Source of the DNA: an uncultured Pelagibacteraceae bacterium | Lineage (GTDB): Bacteria > Pseudomonadota > Alphaproteobacteria > Pelagibacterales > Pelagibacteraceae | Reading direction: 5' to 3' | DNA length: 64,000 bases | Assembly (NCBI GenBank): GCA_902615715.1 | Contig: CACMQA010000002.1 | Coordinates: 1-64,000, forward strand | Part shown: piece after piece, positions 1-12,883 of the stretch | Position numbering within the stretch: the first letter of the stretch is position 1 | Layout of the letters: every line of letters starts with the position of its first letter | Program-made: the position numbers and the translations under genes | Notes under the pieces: generated by a model | Database searches by the model: none | The model's input: only the letters and a program-made list of their open reading frames with translations | Told to the model about the DNA's origin: nothing

Positions 1-375
1 TTTGAACTTTTTATCTATATTTGGTTGTATTGATGAGGTGTGGTCTTCAAATAAAGGGTCTCTGGTTTTCTTTAAAATTTTAGATTTCGTAATGTTCAAT
101 TGTTTTTTAACAATCGCACAAATTTTTAAGTTAGTTTTTTCAACGAAAGATGAGCATGGTTCGGTCTTTTTTTCAGGGTTTTTTTCTTCTGCATAAGCAA
201 TAGCATGCTGCAAAGGAGATTTACCTGTTTGTTTTTTAACGCCATAACTTATCGCTGAATTTAAAGAGGATTGAACAATTTTTCCATTTGAAGCGCTGGT
301 TCCTAGTAATGCGATTGACTCTGCACAACCAGTTAATAATAATAAAGTGGCCAACAGACCAAATATTTTTTTCAT
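1..375 (-). CDS. small putative lipoprotein, cut by the window edge
   Basis: The frame opens at ATG 375 behind a good ribosome site (AGGGAG) and runs off the left end of the window, so its C-terminus is missing; 125 codons are visible. The N-terminus is a lipoprotein signal: two lysines, a Leu-rich stretch, and a lipobox LLTGC with the lipidated cysteine at residue 17. The rest is hydrophilic and Lys-rich, with two further cysteines near residues 75 and 87 that could form a disulfide in the periplasm. I do not recognise the family. It lies downstream of the hydroxyacid dehydrogenase in the same direction, about 110 bases away, so it may have its own promoter. Function unknown; lipoprotein call fairly secure. 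Confidence 0.65.
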   Translation of the reverse strand, partial: MKKIFGLLATLLLLTGCAESIALLGTSASNGKIVQSSLNSAISYGVKKQTGKSPLQHAIAYAEEKNPEKKTEPCSSFVEKTNLKICAIVKKQLNITKSKILKKTRDPLFEDHTSSIQPNIDKKFK

Positions 376-483
376 ACTCCCTTTTTATCCCCACTATGTT
401 AAAGCACAGATTCGTGTAACATTATACGAATCGAATCACTCATAATGAGTTTATCAAATACAACCTGTAATTGAAGAATATAT
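376..483. other. intergenic gap with a short inverted repeat
   Basis: This gap separates the end of the hydroxyacid dehydrogenase from the start of the lipoprotein. It contains the imperfect inverted repeat ATTCGT...ACGAAT (around 411-432) with a roughly 10-base loop. The repeat could be a weak terminator arm or an operator. There is no clear U-tract and no strong promoter hexamers that I would defend. Confidence 0.25.
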
Positions 484-1434
484 TTATGAAATTTCTCTTA
501 GTGGCTTATTTTTTAAGCACCCTTCGAGGTTTTCGATCATTTGTAAATAAAATTTAGTGTAATTTTCTGCAGTGACATATCCTATGTGTGGTAATAAAAG
601 TGCGTTTGGAAAAAATCTCAATTTATGATCTTGAGATAGAGGTTCATTATCATAAACATCTAAACCTGCTCCTGCTATTTTCTCGTCTTTAAGAGCTTCA
701 ATTAAATCATTTTCGTTAATTATTGGCCCCCTAGAGGTGTTAATTACGAAAGCAGTTTTTTTCATCATGCTTAGCTCTTTTTTTGTTATCAAATTTTTAT
801 ATCTTTCTCCTAAAACTAAATGAATTGAAATTATGTCTGAATTTCTAAGTAAATCTTCTTTACTCATCGGTAAAACACCTATTTTATTTGCATGAGATAA
901 GTTTAAATTTTCACTCCATGCGCAAACTTCCATGCCAAATGCTTTTGCGACTTTAGCGACTTGTGTTCCAATTTTCCCAAGTCCAATTAAACCCAACATT
1001 TTGCCTTTTAACTCTAAACCGATAGTAGTTTGCCAATAACCTTGGAACATATTATCAATTTCTTGTTTCATATTTCGATAAAGCCCAAGAATTAATGCCC
1101 AAGTAATTTCAGCTGCAGGATTAGGGTTTATTTCTGTACCACAAACAACTATGTTTTTTTTCTTAGTTGTTTCTAAATCAATCGCATTGTTTCTCATTCC
1201 TGAGGTCATGATGTATTTTAATTTTGGTAAGCTTTCTATAAAAGTCTTGTTCATTGGCGTCCTTTCTCTCATTATAAAAAGAACTTCAAAGTCTTCCAGT
1301 GCAACAATAGCTTCTTTTTCATCTGCAAAAGGTTCATTAAAAACTTTAAAATCAAATTTATCTTTATACTTTTCCACTTCAACAATTTGTTGAAAAGCAT
1401 TTTGATAATCATCTAAGACTGCTACCTTAATCAT
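484..1434 (-). CDS. D-isomer-specific 2-hydroxyacid dehydrogenase
   Basis: This is a 316-residue NAD(P)-dependent dehydrogenase that should interconvert a 2-keto acid and a D-2-hydroxy acid in the cytoplasm. Family hallmarks are visible: the Rossmann nucleotide motif GLGKIG at 151-156, and the catalytic triad Arg235 (NTSRGP), Glu264 (YDNEP) and His283 (LLPHIG). Length is normal for the family. The frame is open for 26 more codons upstream, but ATG 1434 starts the family-like sequence MIKVAVLDDY. It overlaps the stop of the EamA gene by 8 bases, which suggests translational coupling. Substrate cannot be read from sequence. The company of a DadA-like oxidoreductase and an exporter suggests 2-keto acids derived from D-amino acids, which is inference. 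Confidence 0.85.
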   Translation of the reverse strand: MIKVAVLDDYQNAFQQIVEVEKYKDKFDFKVFNEPFADEKEAIVALEDFEVLFIMRERTPMNKTFIESLPKLKYIMTSGMRNNAIDLETTKKKNIVVCGTEINPNPAAEITWALILGLYRNMKQEIDNMFQGYWQTTIGLELKGKMLGLIGLGKIGTQVAKVAKAFGMEVCAWSENLNLSHANKIGVLPMSKEDLLRNSDIISIHLVLGERYKNLITKKELSMMKKTAFVINTSRGPIINENDLIEALKDEKIAGAGLDVYDNEPLSQDHKLRFFPNALLLPHIGYVTAENYTKFYLQMIENLEGCLKNKPLREIS

Positions 1435-2320
1435 TAGTTTTTTTATTCGATAGATAAATACCTGATACAATAAAAGATGCTCCAGCAAAATGGTATAATG
1501 CAAATTTTTCATTAAAAATTATTATCGCCATTAATGCACTGAAAAGTGGCATTAGCTGAATAAACATAGATGATCTGTTGGGTCCTATAAGTTCGATCGC
1601 TTTCTGCCAACAATAATATGCTGCGATCGCAGGAAAGATAACTACATAAGTTAAAATAAAGATAAAAGCTTTATTTACTTCTACATCTAGTCCAATTGAT
1701 TTTTCATATAAAAATTGTGGAAACAAAAATATTAAACCTACAGTGACCATTATTTGAATTAAAGAAAATTGAGATAATTCAAGCTTGCTTTTTTTAAGTA
1801 AAGTTGAATACAAAGACCAGCTTAAAACACAAACTAGCATCCATATATCGCCTTTATTAAAACTTAAAGAAATTATTTTTTGAATGTCTGCATTGGAAAT
1901 AATTGTTCCTACACCAAATATAGATAGAATTAATCCAGATATTTGAAATATGTTTGTTTTTTCTATTTTCATGATAGATGAAAAAATTATTATCACTGGA
2001 GGAATAGCAGCTAACATTAAAACTGCATTTATTACTTGAGTATAGTTTAAAGCAAAATAAACAACTGAATTAAAAGTGCTAATTGTTAATATACCCATAA
2101 CACTTATTACTAAAAAATTTTCTTTAATATAGTTTCTTTTCGCTAAAATTTCTCTAATTGTGAAAGGTATCAATATAAACCATACCATGACCCATCGTAA
2201 AAAATTTAGAGTTAGTGGTGGAACTTCAAATAAAGTTGCAAATTTCCCAATAATAAAATTTCCCGACCAGAATAAAGCTGCTAAAGTGAGAAAAGTATAA
2301 GCTATATAATTTTTTGACAA
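1427..2320 (-). CDS. EamA/DMT-family transporter
   Basis: The product is a 297-residue polytopic membrane protein of the drug/metabolite transporter type. About ten hydrophobic segments form two internally similar halves of five (roughly residues 5-145 and 150-292), as in EamA exporters. Such proteins usually export amino acids or metabolites across the inner membrane. The first codon is TTG at 2320, placed 7 bases after an AGGA ribosome site; the first membrane segment begins directly after it and no ATG is available, so TTG is probably genuine. The gene begins 7 bases after the stop of the DadA-like gene and overlaps the dehydrogenase by 8 bases, making a tight three-gene unit. Substrate unknown. 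Confidence 0.85.
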   Translation of the reverse strand: MSKNYIAYTFLTLAALFWSGNFIIGKFATLFEVPPLTLNFLRWVMVWFILIPFTIREILAKRNYIKENFLVISVMGILTISTFNSVVYFALNYTQVINAVLMLAAIPPVIIIFSSIMKIEKTNIFQISGLILSIFGVGTIISNADIQKIISLSFNKGDIWMLVCVLSWSLYSTLLKKSKLELSQFSLIQIMVTVGLIFLFPQFLYEKSIGLDVEVNKAFIFILTYVVIFPAIAAYYCWQKAIELIGPNRSSMFIQLMPLFSALMAIIIFNEKFALYHFAGASFIVSGIYLSNKKTND

Positions 2321-2327
2321 ATAATTC

Positions 2328-3587
2328 CTAATTAAATCTTTTTGAGCTGTATGGAGTTAAATCTAAATTTGTTTTTTCTCCTGCAACTATTTTAGAAATA
2401 ATTTTGCCTGTAATAGCTCCTAATGTCCAGCCCAAATGCTGATGACCGAATGCGTAAATTATATTTTTATTCTTTAAAGATGGTCCAAGAATTGGCAGAA
2501 AATCTGGAAGTGTAGGTCTAAAACCAAGCCATTCATCTTCATGATTACCAAGATCAGGTAAAAGTTCTTTTGCGCATTTAATAATATAATCAATTCTTTT
2601 TTTAGATGGAGGATTTTTTAACCCACCTAATTCAACGGTACCAACAGCTCTTAACCCTTGGTTCATCGGTGTCATACCAAAACCTCTATCTAGAAATATA
2701 ACAGGTCTATTAATTAAATGATCTTTACCCTTAAAATGAACATGATAACCTCTTTCAGTATCTAAAGGAATATTTTCTCCTAATTGATCAGTTAATGATT
2801 TTGAAAAAGCCCCGGACGCTACAACAGTTTTTTCGAATTTATATACCTCATTTTCTGATCTAATTGTCGTTTCATTACTATTTATTTGTTCTAAATTTTT
2901 AATATTTGTTTGTACAAATTTTCCTCCCATCTTTAAATACAATTTAAATATTTTTTTTAAAATTCCATGAGGATCTCTAGCGTGCATAGCGGTTTCGTAG
3001 ATTACACCCGCATCAAATACAGGCTTTAAATTTGGCTCTAAATCTAATACTTCTTTTTGAGAAAGAAGTTTTTGCTCAATTCCAAGATCTTTACGAACTT
3101 TAATTTCTAAATTTCTGCTTTTTAAATTCTTATTTGTCCAGATGTAAATGATTCCCTTTTTTTCAACTAATCCTGTAGTGTCAATCTCTTGAAAAATTTC
3201 TTCATAAGCATCATTCGATAAGCTTAGAATTTGATGCATATTTTTTGCAGTATGCATCATCGAATTATGATTACAGTTTTTAAAGTAGTGTAAAAACCAA
3301 TTAAACATTTTTGGAATGTAGTTCCATTTAAGAGCGAGCGGGCCATAAGAGCTAATTAACATTTTAGGTACATCGTATAAAACATCTGGACGATTAAACT
3401 GTAAAACTGCATAAGGTGAAAAATGTCCAGCATTTCCATAAGATGCGGCTTTAAATTCATTTGATAAAGGGTCGTGTCTGTCAAAAATAGTTACAGGGAT
3501 ACCTTTTTTAATAAGTTGTAACCCGGTGCAAACACCTTGAATTCCAGATCCTACAATGCCTACTGATTTGCATTTATAATTTTCCAT
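2328..3587 (-). CDS. DadA-like FAD-dependent D-amino acid dehydrogenase/oxidoreductase
   Basis: The 419-residue protein belongs to the DAO family of flavoproteins. The FAD-binding dinucleotide motif GSGIQG is at residues 13-18, and the C-terminal GHQHLGWTLGAITGK segment matches the second FAD contact of DadA-type enzymes. The family oxidatively deaminates D-amino acids (or glycine-type amines) to 2-keto acids, passing electrons to the respiratory chain. Start ATG 3587. It is the first gene of a compact unit with an exporter and a D-2-hydroxyacid dehydrogenase, which suggests catabolism or turnover of D-amino acids, possibly from peptidoglycan. Exact substrate is not readable, and glycine or sarcosine oxidase-like activity is an alternative. 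Confidence 0.8.
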   Translation of the reverse strand: MENYKCKSVGIVGSGIQGVCTGLQLIKKGIPVTIFDRHDPLSNEFKAASYGNAGHFSPYAVLQFNRPDVLYDVPKMLISSYGPLALKWNYIPKMFNWFLHYFKNCNHNSMMHTAKNMHQILSLSNDAYEEIFQEIDTTGLVEKKGIIYIWTNKNLKSRNLEIKVRKDLGIEQKLLSQKEVLDLEPNLKPVFDAGVIYETAMHARDPHGILKKIFKLYLKMGGKFVQTNIKNLEQINSNETTIRSENEVYKFEKTVVASGAFSKSLTDQLGENIPLDTERGYHVHFKGKDHLINRPVIFLDRGFGMTPMNQGLRAVGTVELGGLKNPPSKKRIDYIIKCAKELLPDLGNHEDEWLGFRPTLPDFLPILGPSLKNKNIIYAFGHQHLGWTLGAITGKIISKIVAGEKTNLDLTPYSSKRFN

Positions 3588-3632
3588 TTAGAAATTATAT
3601 TGCAATGTACGAAAAATTAGTAGTGCGGTAGA

Positions 3633-4085
3633 TTAGGCTATAGCTTCTTTATTGACCACTTCTGGTCTTTCTTCTGTCTCAGAATTCTCTTTCTTATCTT
3701 TTTTCTTAAATAAGAAGTCACCTGTTAACTTAGATTTTGAACTATTAGTTTTTTTAATATAACCATCAATGTCAGCGCCGTTTTCAGTTCTTAAGTTATT
3801 ACCAAATTCTATGTCACCTTTAACTGTACCAGTGGCTCCAATAACTATATTTTGTGCTGTAACTTTTCCATCTAAATGACCATGTATTTCTACATCATCA
3901 GCTTCAATTGTTCCTGTTATTGAACCTGTATCTCTAACTATCAATTCTTTTGAATAAACTGGACCTTTAATTAATCCAGCGACATCTATAGCTCCTGAAC
4001 TGTTTATAGTTCCTTCTATGCTTACAGTTTCACTTATAAGTGATCTTTCTGAATCTTTAATTTTTATTTTCTTATCACCAAACAT
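3633..4085 (-). CDS. bactofilin (polymer-forming cytoskeletal protein)
   Basis: The 150-residue protein has a central beta-helical bactofilin domain (about residues 17-110). It is recognisable from short repeating hydrophobic/Gly turns such as SVEGTI-like, GLIKGPV, GSITGTI, GHLDGKV and GTVKGDI. A Lys/Glu-rich disordered tail follows (about 112-150). Bactofilins polymerise without nucleotide and scaffold cell-wall enzymes or curvature at the inner membrane. It lies just downstream of rodA, separated by 81 bases that can hold its own promoter. Its position beside the mre/mrd rod-shape genes fits a morphogenetic role. Confidence 0.9.
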   Translation of the reverse strand: MFGDKKIKIKDSERSLISETVSIEGTINSSGAIDVAGLIKGPVYSKELIVRDTGSITGTIEADDVEIHGHLDGKVTAQNIVIGATGTVKGDIEFGNNLRTENGADIDGYIKKTNSSKSKLTGDFLFKKKDKKENSETEERPEVVNKEAIA

Positions 4086-4166
4086 ATATATTTAATTAAC
4101 TAATCATCAATTTGAAAAATATACAAGTTTTAATTTAAATAAAAATCGATCATTTTAGGCTTTGAA

Positions 4167-5291
4167 TTAATTGACAGGAACGTCTTTATATATCTTACAA
4201 GACATGACTATTCCAAGCCCAAACATGATTGCCATCATTGAAGATCCACCATATGACATTATAGGTAAAGGAGACCCTACAATAGGTAGTAAGCCTAAAA
4301 CCATCATCATATTTACTGCTACATAAATAAAGAAAGCTGTAGCAAAACTATAGCAATATAATTTACCGAAGTTGCTTCGTGTCATGTGACCTATTCGAAT
4401 AATTCTTGAGAGGATTAACGCATAAAGTAACAAAATAAACAATGATCCAAAAAACCCAAATTCTTCTGAAAAAAGTGTAAAAATAAAGTCAGTATGTTTT
4501 TCTGGTAAATAATCTAGGTAACTTTGGGATCCATTTAAGAAGCCCTTGCCAAATAACCCTCCTGAGCCTATTGCAATTTTAGATTGGATAATCTGATACC
4601 CGGCTCCAAGTGGGTCCCTTTCAGGGTTTAAGAAAGTTAAAATTCTTGACTTTTGATAAGGTTTTAAAAATGAGATAGCTATAGGCAGCAAAGCTAGCAT
4701 TGCAATTCCAGATATTGTAAAAAACTTTGCTCGCACTCCTGCTAACCACGCTACAATCACTCCCCCTGCAGCTATTAAAATAGATGTTCCAAGGTCAGGT
4801 TGAGTTGCGACTAAGATTACAGGGGCAACAAGAACTGTTATCGGTAGAAGTAAATATCTAAAACTATTAACTCCTTCTATTGAGATACGATGATAATATT
4901 TAGCTAAAAATAAAATTAAACCTATTTTCATTAATTCTGAGGGTTGTAAATTCATAAAGTAAAGATCTAACCATCTTTTAGATCCTGATGAAGTTAATCC
5001 AAAATATTTTACTCCTAATAATAAAATAAATACACCAATGTAAATTAAATAACTTGTCTCGTGCCAAAATCTTATAGAAATAAAAGAGACAACAAAAAAC
5101 ATACCAAAGAAAACAAAAAATCTTAAGATATGACTGTTAGTGTGATATTTAAATTCTCCACCATCTGTAGAGTACATTGCAAACATACTAGTTATGCCTA
5201 AAATTAAAATAGAAAAGACTAAAATATAATCTATAGATAAAATTTTATCTCTTATTCCTAATGAAGATTGAATAGATCTTGGTTGTAACAT
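4167..5291 (-). CDS. rodA: RodA, SEDS peptidoglycan glycosyltransferase of the elongasome
   Basis: The 374-residue polytopic protein of the SEDS family polymerises lipid II into glycan strands during lateral wall growth with PBP2. About ten membrane segments are visible. Family signatures include KRWLDLYFMNLQPSEL, the loop QPDLGTS, and the C-terminal LPIMSYGGSSM. The start ATG (5291) overlaps the last base of the mrdA stop (TAATG), so translation is probably coupled. It is distinguished from FtsW (38811-39938) by its position directly after mrdA and mreBCD. Confidence 0.95.
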   Translation of the reverse strand: MLQPRSIQSSLGIRDKILSIDYILVFSILILGITSMFAMYSTDGGEFKYHTNSHILRFFVFFGMFFVVSFISIRFWHETSYLIYIGVFILLLGVKYFGLTSSGSKRWLDLYFMNLQPSELMKIGLILFLAKYYHRISIEGVNSFRYLLLPITVLVAPVILVATQPDLGTSILIAAGGVIVAWLAGVRAKFFTISGIAMLALLPIAISFLKPYQKSRILTFLNPERDPLGAGYQIIQSKIAIGSGGLFGKGFLNGSQSYLDYLPEKHTDFIFTLFSEEFGFFGSLFILLLYALILSRIIRIGHMTRSNFGKLYCYSFATAFFIYVAVNMMMVLGLLPIVGSPLPIMSYGGSSMMAIMFGLGIVMSCKIYKDVPVN

Positions 5292-7225
5292 TAAACTGAC
5301 TCCCCAATTTGATTATTAACACTTCTTCTCAATTCATGTCGTTCAAGAACTTTTTTAATTACTTTCTTTGCAATTGGTGCTGCAGCTTTTCCACCTGAGC
5401 CACCATGCTCAACTAAAACACTAATTGCATATTGCGGATTCTTGTAAGGAGCAAATGCTACAAACAATGCATGATCTCTATCTTTATAAGGTAAACTTTC
5501 TTGTTTTACTTCAGCTTCTCGTTGTGCCTCGGTAAATCTTTTAATCTGCGAAGATCCGGTTTTTCCTGCAAATGTATATTTTGGATTTTCAAATCTGTGT
5601 CTGTAAGAAGTCCCGCCTGGCTCATTTGACGACGAAAACATTGCGTCTTTAATCAAATTTATATGTTCTTGATTTTTAAATAAAGGTTTTAGATTGAAAT
5701 TTGATACCAACAAGTCTGTAGGTAGTGGTTCATTTGGATTTTCATTTTTATATTTTAAATAATTTCTTAGGTGATCATTTTTTTCATCAAATATTATTCG
5801 TGGCTTTATTTTAAAGCCTCCATTTGCAATTTGGGCTGTCATTAAACATAACTGTAACGGAGTGCTTTGAAAATAACCTTGACCAATACCCGAGTGCAGA
5901 GTTTCTCCTAAATACCAATTTTGTCCGATAAATTTTTTCTTCCATTTTGTATTCGGTACTACTCCAGACCTTTCCTCAATAAAATCACTTAAGACTTTTT
6001 TCCCTAAACCAAATCGTTTAGCGGTTTCTGATAATCGATCAACACCAAGTTTTCTAGCAACTTCATAAAAATAAACATCGCAAGATCTTTGAATTCCTTT
6101 TCTTAAATTAACAATACCGTGTCCCTCTTTCTCCCAGCAGTGAAATTTTTCACCGTAAAGCTCTATTTTACCTTTACATCTAAAAGTGTCTAAAGGTCTA
6201 ATAATTTTATTTTCTAAAGCACTTAAAGCTACTATGGTCTTTATCGTAGAACCTGGAGGGTATAGTCCAGATATCGCTTTGTTAGCTAATGGTTTTTTAT
6301 CATCTTTAATCAGACTATTCCAATATGCCTTATCCAATCCATGAACAAATTCATTAGGTTCGAAAGTTGGAGATGAAACTAATGATACAATATCACCATT
6401 ATACACATCCATCACACAAACTGCTGCTGCCTTGTCTTTTAATAGATCATTAGTAAATTTTTGTACTTCATAATCTAATGTTGTTTTAAAACTTTTGCCT
6501 GCCTGACCTTGATCAATTTTAATTTCTCTTATTCTTTTACCATATGCATTAACTTCATAACGTTGATAACCGACTTTACCAATAATCTGTTCATCTAGTT
6601 TTCTCTCTAGACCAGTTTTTCCAATAGCCATACCTGGCACAGCTAAATCTTGAAGATACTCTTTTGTTTGCAAATCTTTTGTACTTATTTGAGAAACATA
6701 ACCTAAAATATGAGCTGATGAATTATCAGGATAAGTCCTTGCAACGGAGACGATGGGTTCCACGCCTTCAAGCTCATGTAAAAATAAATTTATTCTAGAA
6801 AAATCAGACCAATCTAAGTTTTCTGAGACTATCACTGGCTCCCAAGGTTTTTGTTTCTTTATAACTCTTTTTAGATAGGAAACTTTTCGATCTGTAATAT
6901 TTAAAATTGCTTTTAATCTTACAAATAAATTATCTAGGTCTTTAGCGTTTTCTGGAACTAAATGTAGTTGATAAAGAGGTTCGGTTGATGCAATTTTTGT
7001 ATCAAAAAAATCTTTTATAGCTCCTCTTTCTGGTGCTAATTTCCATTCTCTAAATCTGTTTTTGTCAGATAAAGACTTGTATTTAGTGGCTTGATTAATT
7101 TGAAGAGATATAAGTCTTCCCACAAGTCCCACCATTACTACAGCTTTTGCAGCAGTGATTAAAAACATTCTTCTGCCAATAAGCTTTGATTTAATAACAG
7201 TATTTCCTGAACCTGGACTAAGCAT
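5291..7225 (-). CDS. mrdA: penicillin-binding protein 2 (elongation transpeptidase)
   Basis: The 644-residue class B PBP cross-links peptidoglycan in the elongasome with RodA and MreBCD. It has one N-terminal membrane segment (about 20-40), a dimerisation/pedestal domain, then the transpeptidase domain with all three active-site motifs: S326-T-I-K329 (after YPPG), S381-C-D383, and K555-T-G557. The HCWEKEGHG segment near 362-370 carries the PBP2-type cysteine/histidine pattern. The C-terminus is Lys/Arg-rich. It overlaps mreD by 8 bases and rodA by 1 base. Confidence 0.95.
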   Translation of the reverse strand: MLSPGSGNTVIKSKLIGRRMFLITAAKAVVMVGLVGRLISLQINQATKYKSLSDKNRFREWKLAPERGAIKDFFDTKIASTEPLYQLHLVPENAKDLDNLFVRLKAILNITDRKVSYLKRVIKKQKPWEPVIVSENLDWSDFSRINLFLHELEGVEPIVSVARTYPDNSSAHILGYVSQISTKDLQTKEYLQDLAVPGMAIGKTGLERKLDEQIIGKVGYQRYEVNAYGKRIREIKIDQGQAGKSFKTTLDYEVQKFTNDLLKDKAAAVCVMDVYNGDIVSLVSSPTFEPNEFVHGLDKAYWNSLIKDDKKPLANKAISGLYPPGSTIKTIVALSALENKIIRPLDTFRCKGKIELYGEKFHCWEKEGHGIVNLRKGIQRSCDVYFYEVARKLGVDRLSETAKRFGLGKKVLSDFIEERSGVVPNTKWKKKFIGQNWYLGETLHSGIGQGYFQSTPLQLCLMTAQIANGGFKIKPRIIFDEKNDHLRNYLKYKNENPNEPLPTDLLVSNFNLKPLFKNQEHINLIKDAMFSSSNEPGGTSYRHRFENPKYTFAGKTGSSQIKRFTEAQREAEVKQESLPYKDRDHALFVAFAPYKNPQYAISVLVEHGGSGGKAAAPIAKKVIKKVLERHELRRSVNNQIGESV

Positions 7226-7730
7226 CTTGAGATCCTATGAAACTCATCTGATAAAGATTGAATAAAAACCAAAAAACTGGGAATAAAAATAAAGTAAAAA
7301 AAGTGTTGTAACCAATTTTTTCGTAAGAAATTGCAACATCAGAAAAATTATTTAATAATGAAAAGAAAAGTAAATTAGCAAATAGTAAAGCTATCAAAAA
7401 TGTTAACCAATCAGATGCTATTGTAGTATTAACGCTTTTGTTTCTAACATAATTACCCACGAAACAAACTATAAGGTAAGATAGTGAACTTATCCCTAAA
7501 GGAAATCCCATTACAACATCATTTATAAATCCAGCTACAAAAACATGTCCTGCTCCCATAAGATTTGGGCGTTTAATGATCCAAAAATAAATTATTATAA
7601 TTTGTAAATTTAAAGAGAAAACTTCAAATAATTTTTCAAGATTCGCATCAATTTCACTTATAGACAGGTAGTATAATAAGATTAAAGGTCCAGAGGCAAA
7701 AATTTTATTTAAGATATTTCCCTTAGCCAT
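7218..7730 (-). CDS. mreD: MreD, rod-shape determining membrane protein
   Basis: The 170-residue protein is almost wholly hydrophobic, with about five membrane segments. It includes the family-like region around GAGHVFVAGFINDVVMGFPLG. MreD is a small integral membrane partner of MreC and PBP2/RodA. Identification rests on its place between mreC and mrdA plus this motif. Its start ATG overlaps the mreC stop by 1 base, and its end overlaps mrdA by 8. Confidence 0.88.
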   Translation of the reverse strand: MAKGNILNKIFASGPLILLYYLSISEIDANLEKLFEVFSLNLQIIIIYFWIIKRPNLMGAGHVFVAGFINDVVMGFPLGISSLSYLIVCFVGNYVRNKSVNTTIASDWLTFLIALLFANLLFFSLLNNFSDVAISYEKIGYNTFFTLFLFPVFWFLFNLYQMSFIGSQDA

Positions 7731-8575
7731 TAAAAAACTTCCTTACTTGGTTTAATTAAATTTACTGTGACAAAAGATAGTTGATTTGGATCTACAAATA
7801 ACTCCACTTCGCCATTCTCTTTTGTCTTCCCAATAGGTGTTCCAGCATTAAAAATTCCGTCTTTACCAGATGCAAATACAGTTATATCTTCTGTAAATTG
7901 ATAGTCTTCAGGTAAATATAACAGTGTAGGTTTACGTGTTCCGCCCCCGGTTAATATAGCTTGAGTGCTTTTTTCATCAAATGTAACTGGAATTCTACTG
8001 TTTAAATCATTTAATAATAATACTCTTGACGAAAGATAATTTGTCTCAACTATACGTCCAACTAAATATTTGTTTTGAGTAACAGGCATTCCTTTGATTA
8101 TACCTTCTTTACTGCCTTTATTAATAATTATTGATTTTAAAAATGGACTATTACGATCGACTAAAACTTTAGCTAGAACTACATTCGAAACACTTTGTAC
8201 ATTTTCTGTATCTAAAACTTTTTTCAAATTTTTATTTTCATTTGAAATATATTCAAGGTTAAGATCAAGAGACTTATATCGTTCAATGACTTCTCTTAAT
8301 TCTTCATTTTCTTTTTTTAAGTTAAAATGACTTGCTATTCCCTGGTTAATTCCCGGAAATAGTCTTGTTGGAAAAGATGCTAAATAAGTTACTCTATAAA
8401 CAACATCATTTATGAAACTTCTTGCTGTTTTTACTACAGTAAATCCATAGACATCTAAAAAGAAAACTACTAGCGCAACAATTATAAGAGAAAAAATTGA
8501 AAATTTTTGAGTGGCTCCTCTTTGCAAGAGGGCTGAACGAAAAGCTATACTAAAATCATCTCTACTAACTGACAT
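7730..8575 (-). CDS. mreC: MreC, rod-shape determining periplasmic scaffold
   Basis: The product is 281 residues long. One membrane anchor (about 24-48) is followed by a coiled-coil segment (about 78-118, rich in Glu/Lys/Leu/Asn) and then the beta-barrel MreC domain containing the conserved VDRNSPFLKSIIINKGSKEG-type stretch and GMPV. MreC forms periplasmic filaments that bind PBP2 and MreD. It begins 18 bases after mreB and overlaps mreD by one base. Length and layout are normal for the family. Confidence 0.93.
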   Translation of the reverse strand: MSVSRDDFSIAFRSALLQRGATQKFSIFSLIIVALVVFFLDVYGFTVVKTARSFINDVVYRVTYLASFPTRLFPGINQGIASHFNLKKENEELREVIERYKSLDLNLEYISNENKNLKKVLDTENVQSVSNVVLAKVLVDRNSPFLKSIIINKGSKEGIIKGMPVTQNKYLVGRIVETNYLSSRVLLLNDLNSRIPVTFDEKSTQAILTGGGTRKPTLLYLPEDYQFTEDITVFASGKDGIFNAGTPIGKTKENGEVELFVDPNQLSFVTVNLIKPSKEVF

Positions 8576-8593
8576 TTTTTTGGTAAAGACAAA

Positions 8594-11199
<2,606 letters not shown>

Positions 11200-11231
11200 A
11201 CTTACAACTTTTCTTAATTCAAAAGTTTCTC

Positions 11232-11259
11232 ATAATACAATCAAAGATAGAATTTGCAA
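11232..11259 (-). promoter_or_regulatory. candidate sigma-70 promoter for leuA
   Basis: Reading the minus strand, TTGCAA (11254-11259) and TATTAT (11232-11237) are separated by 16 bases. They lie about 30 bases ahead of the leuA start, in the only sizeable gap of this stretch (11200-11302). No attenuator-like leader peptide rich in Leu/Val/Ile codons is apparent. Hexamer matching in AT-rich DNA is weak evidence. Confidence 0.35.
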
Positions 11260-11302
11260 ATTATTATATACTTAATAAGTGCTTTTAAAGAGTCAGATTG
11301 GG

Positions 11303-12331
<1,029 letters not shown>

Positions 12332-12883
12332 CTATTGTGTAAAAACTTCATCGCCTTTTGTCATTGCAACTGCCCCGGTTCTTGAGACGCTTATAAGTCC
12401 TAAAGGCTTTAAGGTTGCAACTAATTTATCAATTTCTCTTCTTAAAGCAGTTACTTGAATAACGAAAGACTTTTTTGTTTTATCCAAGATTAAACCGTCA
12501 TGCTTTTTACATAATTTCTTTGCTTTATCCAGTTTTTTTGTAGCTCCAACAACTTTAAGTAAAGCAAGTTCCTTAAATAGAATTTTTGGATCATTCCTAG
12601 AAAAATCTGCCACTTTATGTACTGGGATTAATTTTCCAAGCTGTAATTTTATCTGCTGAATTACTTCAGGAGTTCCTTTAGTAACAATTGTAATTCTTGA
12701 GAGGTGTTTTTTTTTATCTATTTCAGCTACTGCAAGGGACTCGATGTTATAACCTCTTCCAGAAAATAATCCAATAACTCTTGCTAAAACTCCTGCTTCA
12801 TTATCCACCCATACTACAATTATATGATGATCCTCTTTTCCAAATTTTGTTGGTTGGCTGTAAGCTGATTTTGGTTTTGACAT
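12332..12883 (-). CDS. ilvN: acetolactate synthase small (regulatory) subunit
   Basis: The 183-residue regulatory subunit has an N-terminal ACT domain (about 18-95, with VDNEAGVLARVIGLFSGRGY) that binds valine for feedback inhibition, and a C-terminal ALS small-subunit domain. It is the long IlvH-like form rather than the short E. coli IlvN. It shares one base with the ilvB stop, so expression of both subunits is probably coupled. Confidence 0.95.
   Translation of the reverse strand: MSKPKSAYSQPTKFGKEDHHIIVVWVDNEAGVLARVIGLFSGRGYNIESLAVAEIDKKKHLSRITIVTKGTPEVIQQIKLQLGKLIPVHKVADFSRNDPKILFKELALLKVVGATKKLDKAKKLCKKHDGLILDKTKKSFVIQVTALRREIDKLVATLKPLGLISVSRTGAVAMTKGDEVFTQ

Noticed and set aside
2-196. 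plus-strand open frame at the left edge
   Set aside because: It lies opposite a lipoprotein gene with signal peptide and ribosome site; its Phe-rich content is what the complement of Lys-rich coding gives.
11200-11302. leucine attenuator or riboswitch ahead of leuA
   Set aside because: No leader peptide with Leu codon runs and no alternative hairpins were visible; only weak promoter hexamers remain.
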